From NCBI RefSeq assembly GCF_013004105.1, contig NZ_CP053085.1:682001-746000 (forward strand): a stretch of DNA of 64,000 nucleotides, in the 5' to 3' direction. Shown one piece after another: positions 51,134 through 59,261 of the stretch. Source of the stretch: Gemmatimonas groenlandica (lineage in GTDB: Bacteria > Gemmatimonadota > Gemmatimonadetes > Gemmatimonadales > Gemmatimonadaceae). Made by a program: the position numbers and the translations under genes. The notes beneath the pieces were generated by a model. That model was not told where the DNA came from. It searched no databases and was given only the letters and a program-made list of their open reading frames with translations. Every line of letters starts with the position of its first letter. Within the stretch, counting starts at the first letter, position 1.

Positions 51134-51817
51134 GTGGCCCGGTGGACCCCGATCGAGCGCACCCTGCGTGCGCAACACGGACCGCTCCTGGTGGGTGTGG
51201 ATGAAGTCGGACGGGGCCCGCTTGCGGGCCCCGTTGTCGCATGTGCCGTCGTCATGCCCCCCGACCGCCGCGCGATCGCGGGCGTCGACGATTCGAAGCA
51301 GCTCGATGCCGCCACGCGCGTGAGGCTCGCCGCCCGCATACGGGAGCAGGCCCTCGTGGTCTCGCTCGGTGCGGCCAGTGCACGCGAGATCGATCGGATC
51401 AACATCTACCACGCCACCGTCCTCGCCATGCGGCGCGCCCTTTCGCGCGTGCCCGAGCGTCTGGGCTGCGAGCCCCATCACGTGCTGGTCGACGGCAAGC
51501 CGCTCCGTACGCTCGGCCACGTACACACGGCCGTGGTGAAGGGCGACGCCAAGTGCTACGCGATTGCCTGTGCGTCGATCGTGGCCAAAGTGACCCGTGA
51601 CCGGCTCATGCACGCGCTCGCGGCGCGACACGACGGCTACGCGTGGGAGCGGAACAGCGGCTACGGTACCGCTGCGCACCGAGCCGCGCTCGACGAACGC
51701 GGGCTTACGCCGCATCATCGTCGTAGCTTCTGTCTCGACGAGCAGGTATCCCTGCTGCTCGACGCGATGACCCCCGATGACCTCGGTGTCCCCTCACACG
51801 GCCTTTACACGGAGTAG
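51134..51817 (+). CDS. rnhB: Ribonuclease HII
   Basis: 227 residues from GTG 51134. GVDEVGRGPLAGP carries Asp23 and Glu24 of the DEDD site; the third acidic residue is in HVLVDGKPL, and the IVAKVTRDRLM and NSGYGTAAHRAAL motifs follow. It removes ribonucleotides and RNA primers from DNA. Its coding sequence contains a perfect 11-bp hairpin at 51211-51234. It follows rplS by 39 bases and its stop overlaps the next gene's ribosome site. Confidence 0.96.
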   Translation: MARWTPIERTLRAQHGPLLVGVDEVGRGPLAGPVVACAVVMPPDRRAIAGVDDSKQLDAATRVRLAARIREQALVVSLGAASAREIDRINIYHATVLAMRRALSRVPERLGCEPHHVLVDGKPLRTLGHVHTAVVKGDAKCYAIACASIVAKVTRDRLMHALAARHDGYAWERNSGYGTAAHRAALDERGLTPHHRRSFCLDEQVSLLLDAMTPDDLGVPSHGLYTE

Positions 51818-51821
51818 GTAC

Positions 51822-52682
51822 ATGAACGATGCGACTGGTGGGTCCGATCTCGCGAGCGTGGCGTCCATCTTCCGGCCCGGGCTGCTCGACGGACAGGTCG
51901 CGCTGGTCACCGGTGGCGGCACCGGTATTGGTCTCGGTATTTCGCAACTGCTTGCCGAGCTCGGCGCGCATGTGGTGATGGCCAGCCGCAAACCGGCGAA
52001 CCTCGAAGCGGCGCGCGCCGACATCGAATCGCGCGGTGGCAAGGTCAGCGCCGTGCAGCTCGACGTGCGCGATCCGGAGCAGGTGAAGGCCGCGGTCGAC
52101 GGCATCGCACAGCAGCTGGGGCGTATCGACGTGCTCGTGAACAACGCGGCCGGCAACTTCTACGCACCGAGTGCGACGCTGTCGCCGAATGCGTGGAAGA
52201 GTGTGGTCGAGATCGATCTCTACGGTACGTTCTACTGCTCGCAGGCGGTGTATCCGATCATGGCGGCGCAAGGCGGCGGCCGCATCGTGAGCACGTCGAT
52301 GACGTTGCACTATCGCGGCTGGCCCATGATGGCACACGCGACCGCCGCGAAGGCCGGTGTTGATGCGCTCACGCGTACGCTCGCGGTGGAGTGGGCGCCG
52401 CAGCGTATTCGCGTGAATGCGATCGCACCTGGGCCTATCCCCACCGAAGGCGTGCGCAAGGCGTTCACGCCGCCGGCCGACAGCGGCGTGCCTGACGTAT
52501 TCGCCGCCGCCGATGCGCGCATGGCCGAGTACGCGAAGAAGGGGATTCCACTCGGGCGATGGGGCTCGCCGCGCGACATCGCGAACATGGTTGCGTTTCT
52601 CGCATCACCGGCAGGCGATTGGATTACGGGATCGATCTTCGTGATCGACGGCGGCGAGTGGCTCGCGAAAGCACCAAGCTGA
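51822..52682 (+). CDS. SDR oxidoreductase, 2,4-dienoyl-CoA reductase-like
   Basis: 286 residues. The NADP(H) Rossmann motif TGGGTGIGLG lies near residues 31-40, and VLVNNAAGNFYAPS is characteristic of DECR-type enzymes. The usual YxxxK has Ala in place of Tyr (AHATAAKAG), as in dienoyl-CoA reductases, which use other residues. VNAIAPGPIPTEGVRK is the cofactor loop. It would help degrade unsaturated fatty acyl-CoA in beta-oxidation. The ribosome site GGAG overlaps the rnhB stop (five bases away). Confidence 0.88.
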   Translation: MNDATGGSDLASVASIFRPGLLDGQVALVTGGGTGIGLGISQLLAELGAHVVMASRKPANLEAARADIESRGGKVSAVQLDVRDPEQVKAAVDGIAQQLGRIDVLVNNAAGNFYAPSATLSPNAWKSVVEIDLYGTFYCSQAVYPIMAAQGGGRIVSTSMTLHYRGWPMMAHATAAKAGVDALTRTLAVEWAPQRIRVNAIAPGPIPTEGVRKAFTPPADSGVPDVFAAADARMAEYAKKGIPLGRWGSPRDIANMVAFLASPAGDWITGSIFVIDGGEWLAKAPS

Positions 52683-52907
52683 AGCACCACCTGACGCCCG
52701 GATCGTGTCAACCGCTTCATGTGCTCGGTGACGCCGCACACGACGACGGCAAAGTGGTACGAAATGTGTGATATGAGGCACTTCGAAAGTCGCGCTGTAT
52801 GGCGAGGTTCATCTCGTGGTTCGCGTTATGCATGAAGCATAGATCGCGAGCCCGATGGATAGACGTCGATACTCGAGTTTCACCTCACGACTGGACAAGG
52901 AGACTTC

Positions 52908-53552
52908 ATGCGACAGGTAAAGTATGTGGCGATGGTTGCGCTCGCGGCGAGCACGTTGGGCGCCTGTGCCACGAAAGGCTTCGTGCGTAAGGGACTCGAA
53001 GAACAGCGCGTTGCGCTGAGCACTGAGAAGACCGAGCGCGTCGCTGGTGATGACGCGCTGCGCACGGATGTGAACGGTCTGCGCACGGATCTCAACGCGC
53101 TGCGGAACGACCTGACCACGATGCGTACCGAGTTCGGCGCCAAGATCACGGCCATGGAAGGACAGGTGAAGTTCGCGATGCCCGTGCACTTCGCGTTCGA
53201 TGACGCTGCGGTGCGGCAGGACGATCAGGCCGCGCTCGAAAAATTCGCGCAGGTTGCCAACCAGCATTACAAGGGCGCGACGATTACGATCGAAGGTTTC
53301 GCTGATCCGGCCGGTTCGGCGGACTACAACCTGCGTCTCTCGCGTGAGCGGGCCGATGCGGTTCGTGACTACCTCGTGACGAAGGGCCTTGATGGTACGG
53401 CGCTGCGCACGGTAGGTTATGGCAAGACGCGTCTGGTTCGCCCGGGCGCACAGGGCACTGCCGATGGAGCCGAACTCAATCGTCGCGTGACCTTCGTCAT
53501 CGAGACGCCGGCTGGTGCCGCTACGGTGGCTGCCTTGTCGGGCATGAACTGA
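52908..53552 (+). CDS. OmpA-family peptidoglycan-binding lipoprotein
   Basis: 214 residues. Lipobox LGAC with Cys20. A coiled coil (about 30-85, with repeated LRTDVNGLRTDLNALRNDL) precedes the OmpA-C domain: IEGFADPAGSADYNLRLSRERADAVRDYL contains the NxxLSxxRAxxVxxxL peptidoglycan-binding motif (Asn141 onward). It ties the outer membrane to the cell wall, like Pal but with a coiled-coil spacer. AGGAG five bases before the ATG. A strong terminator follows. The 225 bases upstream hold no gene. Confidence 0.93.
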   Translation: MRQVKYVAMVALAASTLGACATKGFVRKGLEEQRVALSTEKTERVAGDDALRTDVNGLRTDLNALRNDLTTMRTEFGAKITAMEGQVKFAMPVHFAFDDAAVRQDDQAALEKFAQVANQHYKGATITIEGFADPAGSADYNLRLSRERADAVRDYLVTKGLDGTALRTVGYGKTRLVRPGAQGTADGAELNRRVTFVIETPAGAATVAALSGMN

Positions 53553-53579
53553 ATCGGATGACGTTGGTGTAGGACAACG

Positions 53580-53613
53580 CGATGGCCGGCTCTTTTCGGA
53601 GAGCCGGCCATCG
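53580..53613 (+). terminator. Intrinsic terminator after the OmpA-family gene
   Basis: A 14-bp perfect stem (53580-53593 with 53600-53613), 6-base loop, then a T-containing tail. Confidence 0.88.
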
Positions 53614-53639
53614 TTGCGTTTCTGACCGGGAGCTTCGCG

Positions 53640-54902
53640 TTGCTGCTGTCATCGGTACCTTCGCTGTCCGATCGCCTGACGGCCGAAGGCGAGGCCAATG
53701 CCCTCCACGCGCTGGGCGAGGTATCGCTCCCGCCACGCCTGCGCGCGGACGCCGCCACGAGTGTTCTCGACATCACGGAGTGGTTTGGCGAGACGAGCGG
53801 TGGCATACGCACGTATCTGCTCGAGAAAGCGCGCTACGTAGATGCGCGCCCGTGGTTGCGTCAGACGATCGTCGTGCCGGGCCATCGCGATCGCGTGGTA
53901 GACGGCGATGGCGTGCGCTTGTATCGCTTGCGCGGACCACACATCCCGGGACAGCGTCCCTATCGATTCATGCTGGCCACGCGCAGCGTCTCGCGCGTAC
54001 TGCGCCACGAGCGGCCCGATCTGATCGAAGTCGGCAGTCCGTTCATCATTCCGTGGATTACCAAGGCAACCGCCCAGTCGCTCGACATCCCCATGGTGTG
54101 TTTCGCGCACACCGATGTGCCACGACAATTCGCGCCGAACGCCGAGCGCGATGGCACGCTCCGACGCGCACTTGCGCGCGCCTCCGCGTGGTACCTGCGC
54201 CGGCTCGACCGACTCTTTCCGCTCACGATTGTAGCCTCCGATTATGCGGCGACAGAGCTCGCTCGGATCGGGATCGACCGCGTGGCCAAGGTCCCGCTCG
54301 GCGTCGATCTCGAACGGTTCTCGCCGGAACGACGCGAGCGCGCACGAGACACGCGCCGCCGATTCCAGTTGCCCGAGGGGCCGTTGGCGGCCTTCGTCGG
54401 CCGATTCGCTCGCGAGAAGGAACTGGGCGTGGTCCTGGATGCGTGGCGCGACGTTGAGCGTCGCTGTGGTGCGCGGCTGGTACTGGTCGGCGCGGGCCCG
54501 ATGGAGTCGATGCTCAAGGCGCATCCGTACGGACACCGCGTCACGTTCATCCCATTTCTCCGCGATCGCGATGCGCTCGCCGATTTGCTCGCGGCGTTCG
54601 ATCTTTATGTCGCGGCCGGCCCACTCGAAACCTTCGGACTGTCCGCCATCGAGGCGATGGCGTCGGGCACACCCGTCCTCACGGTGCGCCACGGCGCGGT
54701 CCTCGAGCATGTGCGCACGGGAGGCGGATCGTCGTACGAGCGCGGCAGCGCGGGATCTTTGGCCGATGAAGCGGTGCAGCTCTTTGCCTGCGATCTGTCG
54801 GCGCTTGGGGAACAGGCGCGCCGTCATGCGGAACGCGCGCATGCCTGGGATACGGTGTTCGACCGTCTGTTTGCCGTGTACCGCGGCGTGCTGGAGCGCT
54901 GA
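53640..54902 (+). CDS. GT4 family glycosyltransferase
   Basis: 420 residues. GT-B fold: N-terminal VLDITEWFGETSGGIRTYL, then PWLRQTIVVPGHRDRV; the C-terminal GT4 domain has VPLGVDLERFSPERRE, AFVGRFAREKELGVVLDAW, VLVGAGP and PLETFGLSAIEAMASGTPVLT (the EX7E site). It transfers a sugar from a nucleotide donor, probably to a lipid or glycan. TTG 53640 has GGGAG seven bases upstream. One or two bases separate it from the next GT4, so they form an operon. Confidence 0.88.
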   Translation: MLLSSVPSLSDRLTAEGEANALHALGEVSLPPRLRADAATSVLDITEWFGETSGGIRTYLLEKARYVDARPWLRQTIVVPGHRDRVVDGDGVRLYRLRGPHIPGQRPYRFMLATRSVSRVLRHERPDLIEVGSPFIIPWITKATAQSLDIPMVCFAHTDVPRQFAPNAERDGTLRRALARASAWYLRRLDRLFPLTIVASDYAATELARIGIDRVAKVPLGVDLERFSPERRERARDTRRRFQLPEGPLAAFVGRFAREKELGVVLDAWRDVERRCGARLVLVGAGPMESMLKAHPYGHRVTFIPFLRDRDALADLLAAFDLYVAAGPLETFGLSAIEAMASGTPVLTVRHGAVLEHVRTGGGSSYERGSAGSLADEAVQLFACDLSALGEQARRHAERAHAWDTVFDRLFAVYRGVLER

Positions 54903-56084
54903 GTGATGCCGACAGACACGGGGGCCTCGGTGCGCGCCGACGGGCTGCGTCTCGCGCTGTTCACCGACACGTACGCGCCGCAGGTGAATGGTGTCGCGCG
55001 GACGTTGGAGCGCCTGGTCGCGGCCCTTGAGGCGCGGGGCGGGGTCGTGCGGGTATTCGCGCCCTTTGATCCCGAGGGGCAGGAACACGATGCGGTGGAG
55101 CGCTTCGGAAGTCGGGCATTCTGGGCATACCCGGAACTTCGGCTTTCATGGCCATCGTCGACGCGCGTGGAGCAGGCGCTGGCAGCCTTCGCGCCGACCC
55201 TTGTGCACGCGGCGACCGAGTTCGGCGTCGGCTTGGCCGGCCGTCGGGCGGCGCACGCGCTCGGCATCCCCTTCGTGTCGTCGTACCACACCAGCTTCGT
55301 GGCCTACGCCGAGCATTACCGCTTGGGTCTCCTGGCGCGTCCGGGCTGGCACTTCATGCGTTGGTTTCACAATGGGGGATTGCGTACGTATTGCCCGTCC
55401 CAGTCCATCGTTGACGAGGTCAATTCGCACGGATTCGAGCGGACGGCGGTGTGGTCGCGTGGCGTTGACGGCGAGCGATTTGCGCCGCGCCACCGGTCGT
55501 CGGCGCTGCGTGAGCGCCTTGTACAAACCAACGACACGTTGGTGCTGTCGTACGTGGGACGGTTGGCCGCGGAGAAAGGCCTGGACGTGGCACTCGATGC
55601 GCTGGAGCGGGTCGAGCGGGCACGACCGGGGCGCGTGCGTTGGCTCGTGGTCGGCGATGGGCCGTACGAAGCCGAGGTGCGGCGACGTGCGCCGCAGGGT
55701 ACGGTGATGACCGGAAAGTTGCAGGGGACCGCGCTGAGTGAGGCGTACGCCAGTGGTGACGTGTTTCTCTTTCCGAGCACCACGGACACCTTCGGTAATG
55801 TCATGCTCGAGGCGATGGCGTCCGGACTGCCGGTGGTTGGGGCCGACGTCGGGCCCACCCGCGAGCAGCTGCAGTCGGGGGGCGGGTGGCTGGTGCCGCC
55901 GGGCGACGCGGCGGCGTTTGCCCGCGCCATCGTTGCCCTGGTTGACGACCGTGCGTTGGTGCGCGATGCCGCCCGTCGGGCGAGTACCTTTGCCGCGTCG
56001 AAGTCATGGGACGTCGTGTGGGATGCCCTCCTGCGCGACTATCTGCAACTGCATCGCGTCCACGCCCCGCCGTCGTTGCGCTAG
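54903..56084 (+). CDS. GT4 family glycosyltransferase (MgtA/PimB-like)
   Basis: 393 residues. LALFTDTYAPQVNGVARTLERL is the N terminus of GDP-mannose-dependent or UDP-sugar GT4 enzymes such as MgtA/PimB'. Later motifs: SSYHTSFVAYAEHY, YVGRLAAEKGLDVAL, VVGDGPYEAEV, and PSTTDTFGNVMLEAMASGLPVVG (EX7E site). It probably glycosylates membrane lipids or a cell-envelope polymer together with the preceding GT4. GTG 54903 has GGAG six bases upstream; ATG 54906 is equally possible. Confidence 0.88.
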   Translation: MMPTDTGASVRADGLRLALFTDTYAPQVNGVARTLERLVAALEARGGVVRVFAPFDPEGQEHDAVERFGSRAFWAYPELRLSWPSSTRVEQALAAFAPTLVHAATEFGVGLAGRRAAHALGIPFVSSYHTSFVAYAEHYRLGLLARPGWHFMRWFHNGGLRTYCPSQSIVDEVNSHGFERTAVWSRGVDGERFAPRHRSSALRERLVQTNDTLVLSYVGRLAAEKGLDVALDALERVERARPGRVRWLVVGDGPYEAEVRRRAPQGTVMTGKLQGTALSEAYASGDVFLFPSTTDTFGNVMLEAMASGLPVVGADVGPTREQLQSGGGWLVPPGDAAAFARAIVALVDDRALVRDAARRASTFAASKSWDVVWDALLRDYLQLHRVHAPPSLR

Positions 56085-56154
56085 TCCACTACGCCGAGGT
56101 ACATAGAGCGTGGTGCCCGGTCCGCTTGGCATTTCCCACCTCTTCTCGGCCATC

Positions 56155-58125
56155 ATGCGACGTTGGAAATCAGAAAGGGTACGCGTCCTGCTGCTCTCGA
56201 CGCTGGCGACAACGCTGGTCGCGGGTGCCTGCGTCGCCCCGCTCAAGCTGGCACGCGACGATTCGGATGTCGTGCTGTCCCGGCAACTGCTCGCCGCCCC
56301 CAATCCGTCGCAGAAAGGCAGCTTTGCCGTCAAGTCGCTGTACTACGGTAGCGGCACCGACAAGCAGCGTGCGGTCTATCGCGATTCCGTCACGCTGAAG
56401 ACGGCGGTCGTGAACGGCGCGAAGTTCGCGTCGGCCCCTGATCCCAAGCAGGCCCAGATCCGCAAGAAGTATTGGGGCTTCGACTTCACGAAGCTGCCCG
56501 TCAATGGGCGCGTCTGGTATCCCGATGCACCGGGTCCGTTCCCGCTGGTGCTGGTGGTGCACGGCAACCATGACATGAAGCAATTCTCCGATCCCGGATA
56601 TCAGTATCTCGGCGAACTGCTGGCGTCCCGTGGCTACATCGTGGCATCGGTGGACGAGAACTTCCTGAACGGCAACATTCGCGGCGAGAACGATGCGCGC
56701 GGCTGGATGCTGCTGAAGCATCTGCAATCGTGGAAGCGCTTCAACGACTCCACCGGCTCGCCGCTGCAGGGCAAAGTGGACATGCACAACATCGCGCTCA
56801 TGGGTCATTCGCGCGGTGGTGAGGCGGTCACGGTGGCCGGCGCGTTCAATCGCCTGGCGTACTATCCCGACGACGCGACGGTGAAGTTCGATTTCAACTT
56901 CGACATCAAGTCGTTGGTGGCGATCGCGCCGGTCGACGGGCAGTATCGCCCGGCCGACAAGCCAACACCGGTAGCGAACTACAACTACTTGCTGATGCAC
57001 GGCTCGCACGACGGCGACGTGTCCACGTTCAACGGGTTGGCGCAGTACGAGCGCATCCGCTTCACCGATGGTAAGCCGTGGTTCAAGTCGGCGGTGTTCG
57101 TATACCGCGCGAATCATGGACAGTGGAATACCACGTGGGGCAGTCTCGATGGCGGGCCGCGCAGCGCGCGCTCGCTCGATACGCGCGGGTTTCTCTCGCA
57201 GGCGGATCAGCGGAAGTTCGCCGAGGTGTACATCGCGGCGTTTCTCGACGCGACGTTGCGCGGGAAGAGCGAGTATTTGCCGATGTTCCGCGATCATCGC
57301 GTCGTGGGGCAGTGGCTGCCGAAGACGATGTACACGACGCGCTTTCAGGAGAGTGGATTCCGGACGGCCGCCGACTTCGAGGAAGACGTTGACGTGACGT
57401 CTGGGTCGGTGCGTGGTATCGCGTTGTCGAGTGACTCGGTGGCGGTGTGGAAAGAGTCGCCGGTGCCGTTCCGTGCGCGCGGATCCACGCAGGCGCACAA
57501 CGCCGTCACGATCGGCTGGAACAATCGCATTGCCGGTGATGACACCACGAAGCTTGGAAAGCCGGCGTCGTTCGCCATGCAGGTCAGCGATTCGCTGCGC
57601 ACCTCGTGGAACGTCGGCGCCTCGTCGTCGCTCGTCTTCTCGCTGACGCCGACCGATGCGAAGCCCGGTCCGCGTGCGGCGGCGCGCGACACCACCAAGA
57701 AGGCGGACTCGCTGTCGAAGAGCGCCGCGAAGAAGCCTGCGCCCAAGAAGCCGGCGCCCAAGGACGTGAAGCCCGATACAGTCGCTGTCGACCTCTCGAT
57801 CGAGGTGACCGATGCCGCCGGGCGCTCGGCCTCGCTTCCGTTGTCGGCGTACGGCGTCGTCCGCCGTCCGCTCGAATCGTACGTGTATCGACGGGCCGGC
57901 CGCGACAAGCAGCGCTTTGCGAACGTCTACGAAATCGTGCTGCAGACGTACGCGATTCCTCTCGCGGATTTCACCCGCGCAACGCCCGGATTCGATCCGG
58001 CGCGCATCACGCACGTGCGGTGGCGCTTCGATCGCAGCGTGGCCGGCACCATCATTCTCGACAACATCGGCTTCTCCAACATGCGCCCCGAATTCACCGC
58101 ACAAACGATCGGAGCGGCCCGATGA
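56155..58125 (+). CDS. Exported alpha/beta hydrolase with C-terminal beta domain
   Basis: 656 residues from ATG 56155. Lipoprotein-type signal (VLLLSTLATTLVAGAC). The hydrolase domain spans about 100-400: LVLVVHGNHDM, the nucleophile elbow MGHSRGGEA (Ser), then HGSHDGDVS and RANHGQWN with Asp and His. It resembles PET-hydrolase/chlorophyllase-type families loosely. The C-terminal 200 residues include a Lys/Pro-rich linker (KKPAPKKPAPK) and a beta-sandwich. GTG 56110 is an in-frame alternative. The next gene's start overlaps its stop (ATGA). Confidence 0.82.
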   Translation: MRRWKSERVRVLLLSTLATTLVAGACVAPLKLARDDSDVVLSRQLLAAPNPSQKGSFAVKSLYYGSGTDKQRAVYRDSVTLKTAVVNGAKFASAPDPKQAQIRKKYWGFDFTKLPVNGRVWYPDAPGPFPLVLVVHGNHDMKQFSDPGYQYLGELLASRGYIVASVDENFLNGNIRGENDARGWMLLKHLQSWKRFNDSTGSPLQGKVDMHNIALMGHSRGGEAVTVAGAFNRLAYYPDDATVKFDFNFDIKSLVAIAPVDGQYRPADKPTPVANYNYLLMHGSHDGDVSTFNGLAQYERIRFTDGKPWFKSAVFVYRANHGQWNTTWGSLDGGPRSARSLDTRGFLSQADQRKFAEVYIAAFLDATLRGKSEYLPMFRDHRVVGQWLPKTMYTTRFQESGFRTAADFEEDVDVTSGSVRGIALSSDSVAVWKESPVPFRARGSTQAHNAVTIGWNNRIAGDDTTKLGKPASFAMQVSDSLRTSWNVGASSSLVFSLTPTDAKPGPRAAARDTTKKADSLSKSAAKKPAPKKPAPKDVKPDTVAVDLSIEVTDAAGRSASLPLSAYGVVRRPLESYVYRRAGRDKQRFANVYEIVLQTYAIPLADFTRATPGFDPARITHVRWRFDRSVAGTIILDNIGFSNMRPEFTAQTIGAAR

Positions 58126-59075
58126 GCCGTTCGTTGCTTCGCCACTCAGCGATGGCGGCCTGTGTCGCGAGCGTGTGCGCCGGCGCGCTGGCGTCGAGCG
58201 CGCAGGCACAGGCACCGGCATCCGATCAGCGTGAGCGCTACGCACCGCTCATTCTCAAGCTGCCCGCCACGGCGCGCGTGATGTCGCTCGGCGGCGCGCA
58301 AGCGGCGCTCCGTGATGTGGATGCGGTGTTCGGAAACCCGGCTTTGGTGGGCACGGCGACCGGATTGGCGTTCGGTGCGGAGCGCTATGCCAGCGGCGCG
58401 ACGGCGGGCCAGTTCGCCAGCAGCTCCACCATTGGACCGCTGGGCCTTGGGGTCGGTGTGCAGTTGCTCGATGCCGGTCCGCGCTACGGCACATTCCCGG
58501 CGACGAGTGAGGTGCTCACGCGCGAGAACGCTGCCGGTGCAAGCAGCCTCGCGACGACGCTCGCCGCGTCGCTCACGTGGAAGCAGATGCGCTGGGGCAT
58601 CGGCGCGAAGTATGTCGAAGAGCGTGTGACCAACGATCGCGCCGCCGGCGTGGTGTTCGACATCGGCGTCTCGAAGGCCCTGCAGTTTCTGAACAGCACG
58701 GTCGGCGTGGCGGTGCAGCATGTGGGGCCGCGTCTGGAAGTGGCCGGTCGCCGTGAATCGCTGCCGTCCCAACTTGCGCTGGGCATCGCCACGGCCCCCA
58801 GGGGCCTCGGTAAGTGGTTCGACCTCTCCGGCACGGCGCAGCTGGATGTGCGACGCGACGGTGAGCTCTTTCCCCGAGGTGGCGTGGAGCTGAGTTATTC
58901 GCCGCTCGAAGGCATCGGCTTCACCGGTCGTGTGGGCGGTCGTCGGCCGCAGCTGCGTGAGGAGCGTCCGGTCGCCGTGGGCGGCGGGCTCACGGTGGAT
59001 CGCTTTACCCTCGACTACGGATGGGAAGCGCTGCGCGACGGTGGGGGCCATCGTATCACGGTGCGGTTGCGGTAA
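58122..59075 (+). CDS. PorV/PorQ-like outer-membrane protein
   Basis: 317 residues with a signal peptide (ends SAQAQA). ARVMSLGGAQAALRDVDAVFGNPALVG is the FadL/PorV-like N-terminal plug motif, followed by alternating beta strands and a terminal HRITVRLR. PorV is a shuttle and outer-membrane component of type IX secretion in Bacteroidota; related beta-barrels occur widely. Coupling by 4-base overlap to the exported hydrolase suggests that the two act at the surface together (inference). No other T9SS gene is seen. Confidence 0.75.
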   Translation: MSRSLLRHSAMAACVASVCAGALASSAQAQAPASDQRERYAPLILKLPATARVMSLGGAQAALRDVDAVFGNPALVGTATGLAFGAERYASGATAGQFASSSTIGPLGLGVGVQLLDAGPRYGTFPATSEVLTRENAAGASSLATTLAASLTWKQMRWGIGAKYVEERVTNDRAAGVVFDIGVSKALQFLNSTVGVAVQHVGPRLEVAGRRESLPSQLALGIATAPRGLGKWFDLSGTAQLDVRRDGELFPRGGVELSYSPLEGIGFTGRVGGRRPQLREERPVAVGGGLTVDRFTLDYGWEALRDGGGHRITVRLR

Positions 59076-59160
59076 GTCGTTTTTTGCGCGCCGGGCCCCT
59101 GTTCGCGCGGCGCGTCATTTCGCTAAATTGAGAGGCTGGCCCGCTTCACCGCGGATCGGC

Positions 59161-59233
59161 GCTCCGGTAGCTCAGTTGGTAGAGCAGTGGCCTTTTAAGC
59201 CATAGGTCGTGGGTTCGAGTCCCACCCGGGGCA
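59161..59233 (+). tRNA. tRNA-Lys (UUU anticodon)
   Basis: 73 nt with a complete cloverleaf: acceptor 59161-59167 pairs 59226-59232 (one G-U), D stem GCTC/GAGC, anticodon stem and loop CTTTTAA with anticodon TTT at 59194-59196, T arm GTGGG/CCCAC with TTCGAGT loop. The 3' CCA is not encoded. Confidence 0.97.
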
Positions 59234-59261
59234 CTCGCTGGTCACCTGGCTATCTTTGAGC

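Noticed and set aside
53649-55088. 479-codon minus-strand frame
   Set aside because: Antisense of the two GT4 genes; no recognisable motif.
56170-58245. 691-codon minus-strand frame
   Set aside because: Antisense of the exported hydrolase gene; no domain motif and Arg/His bias.
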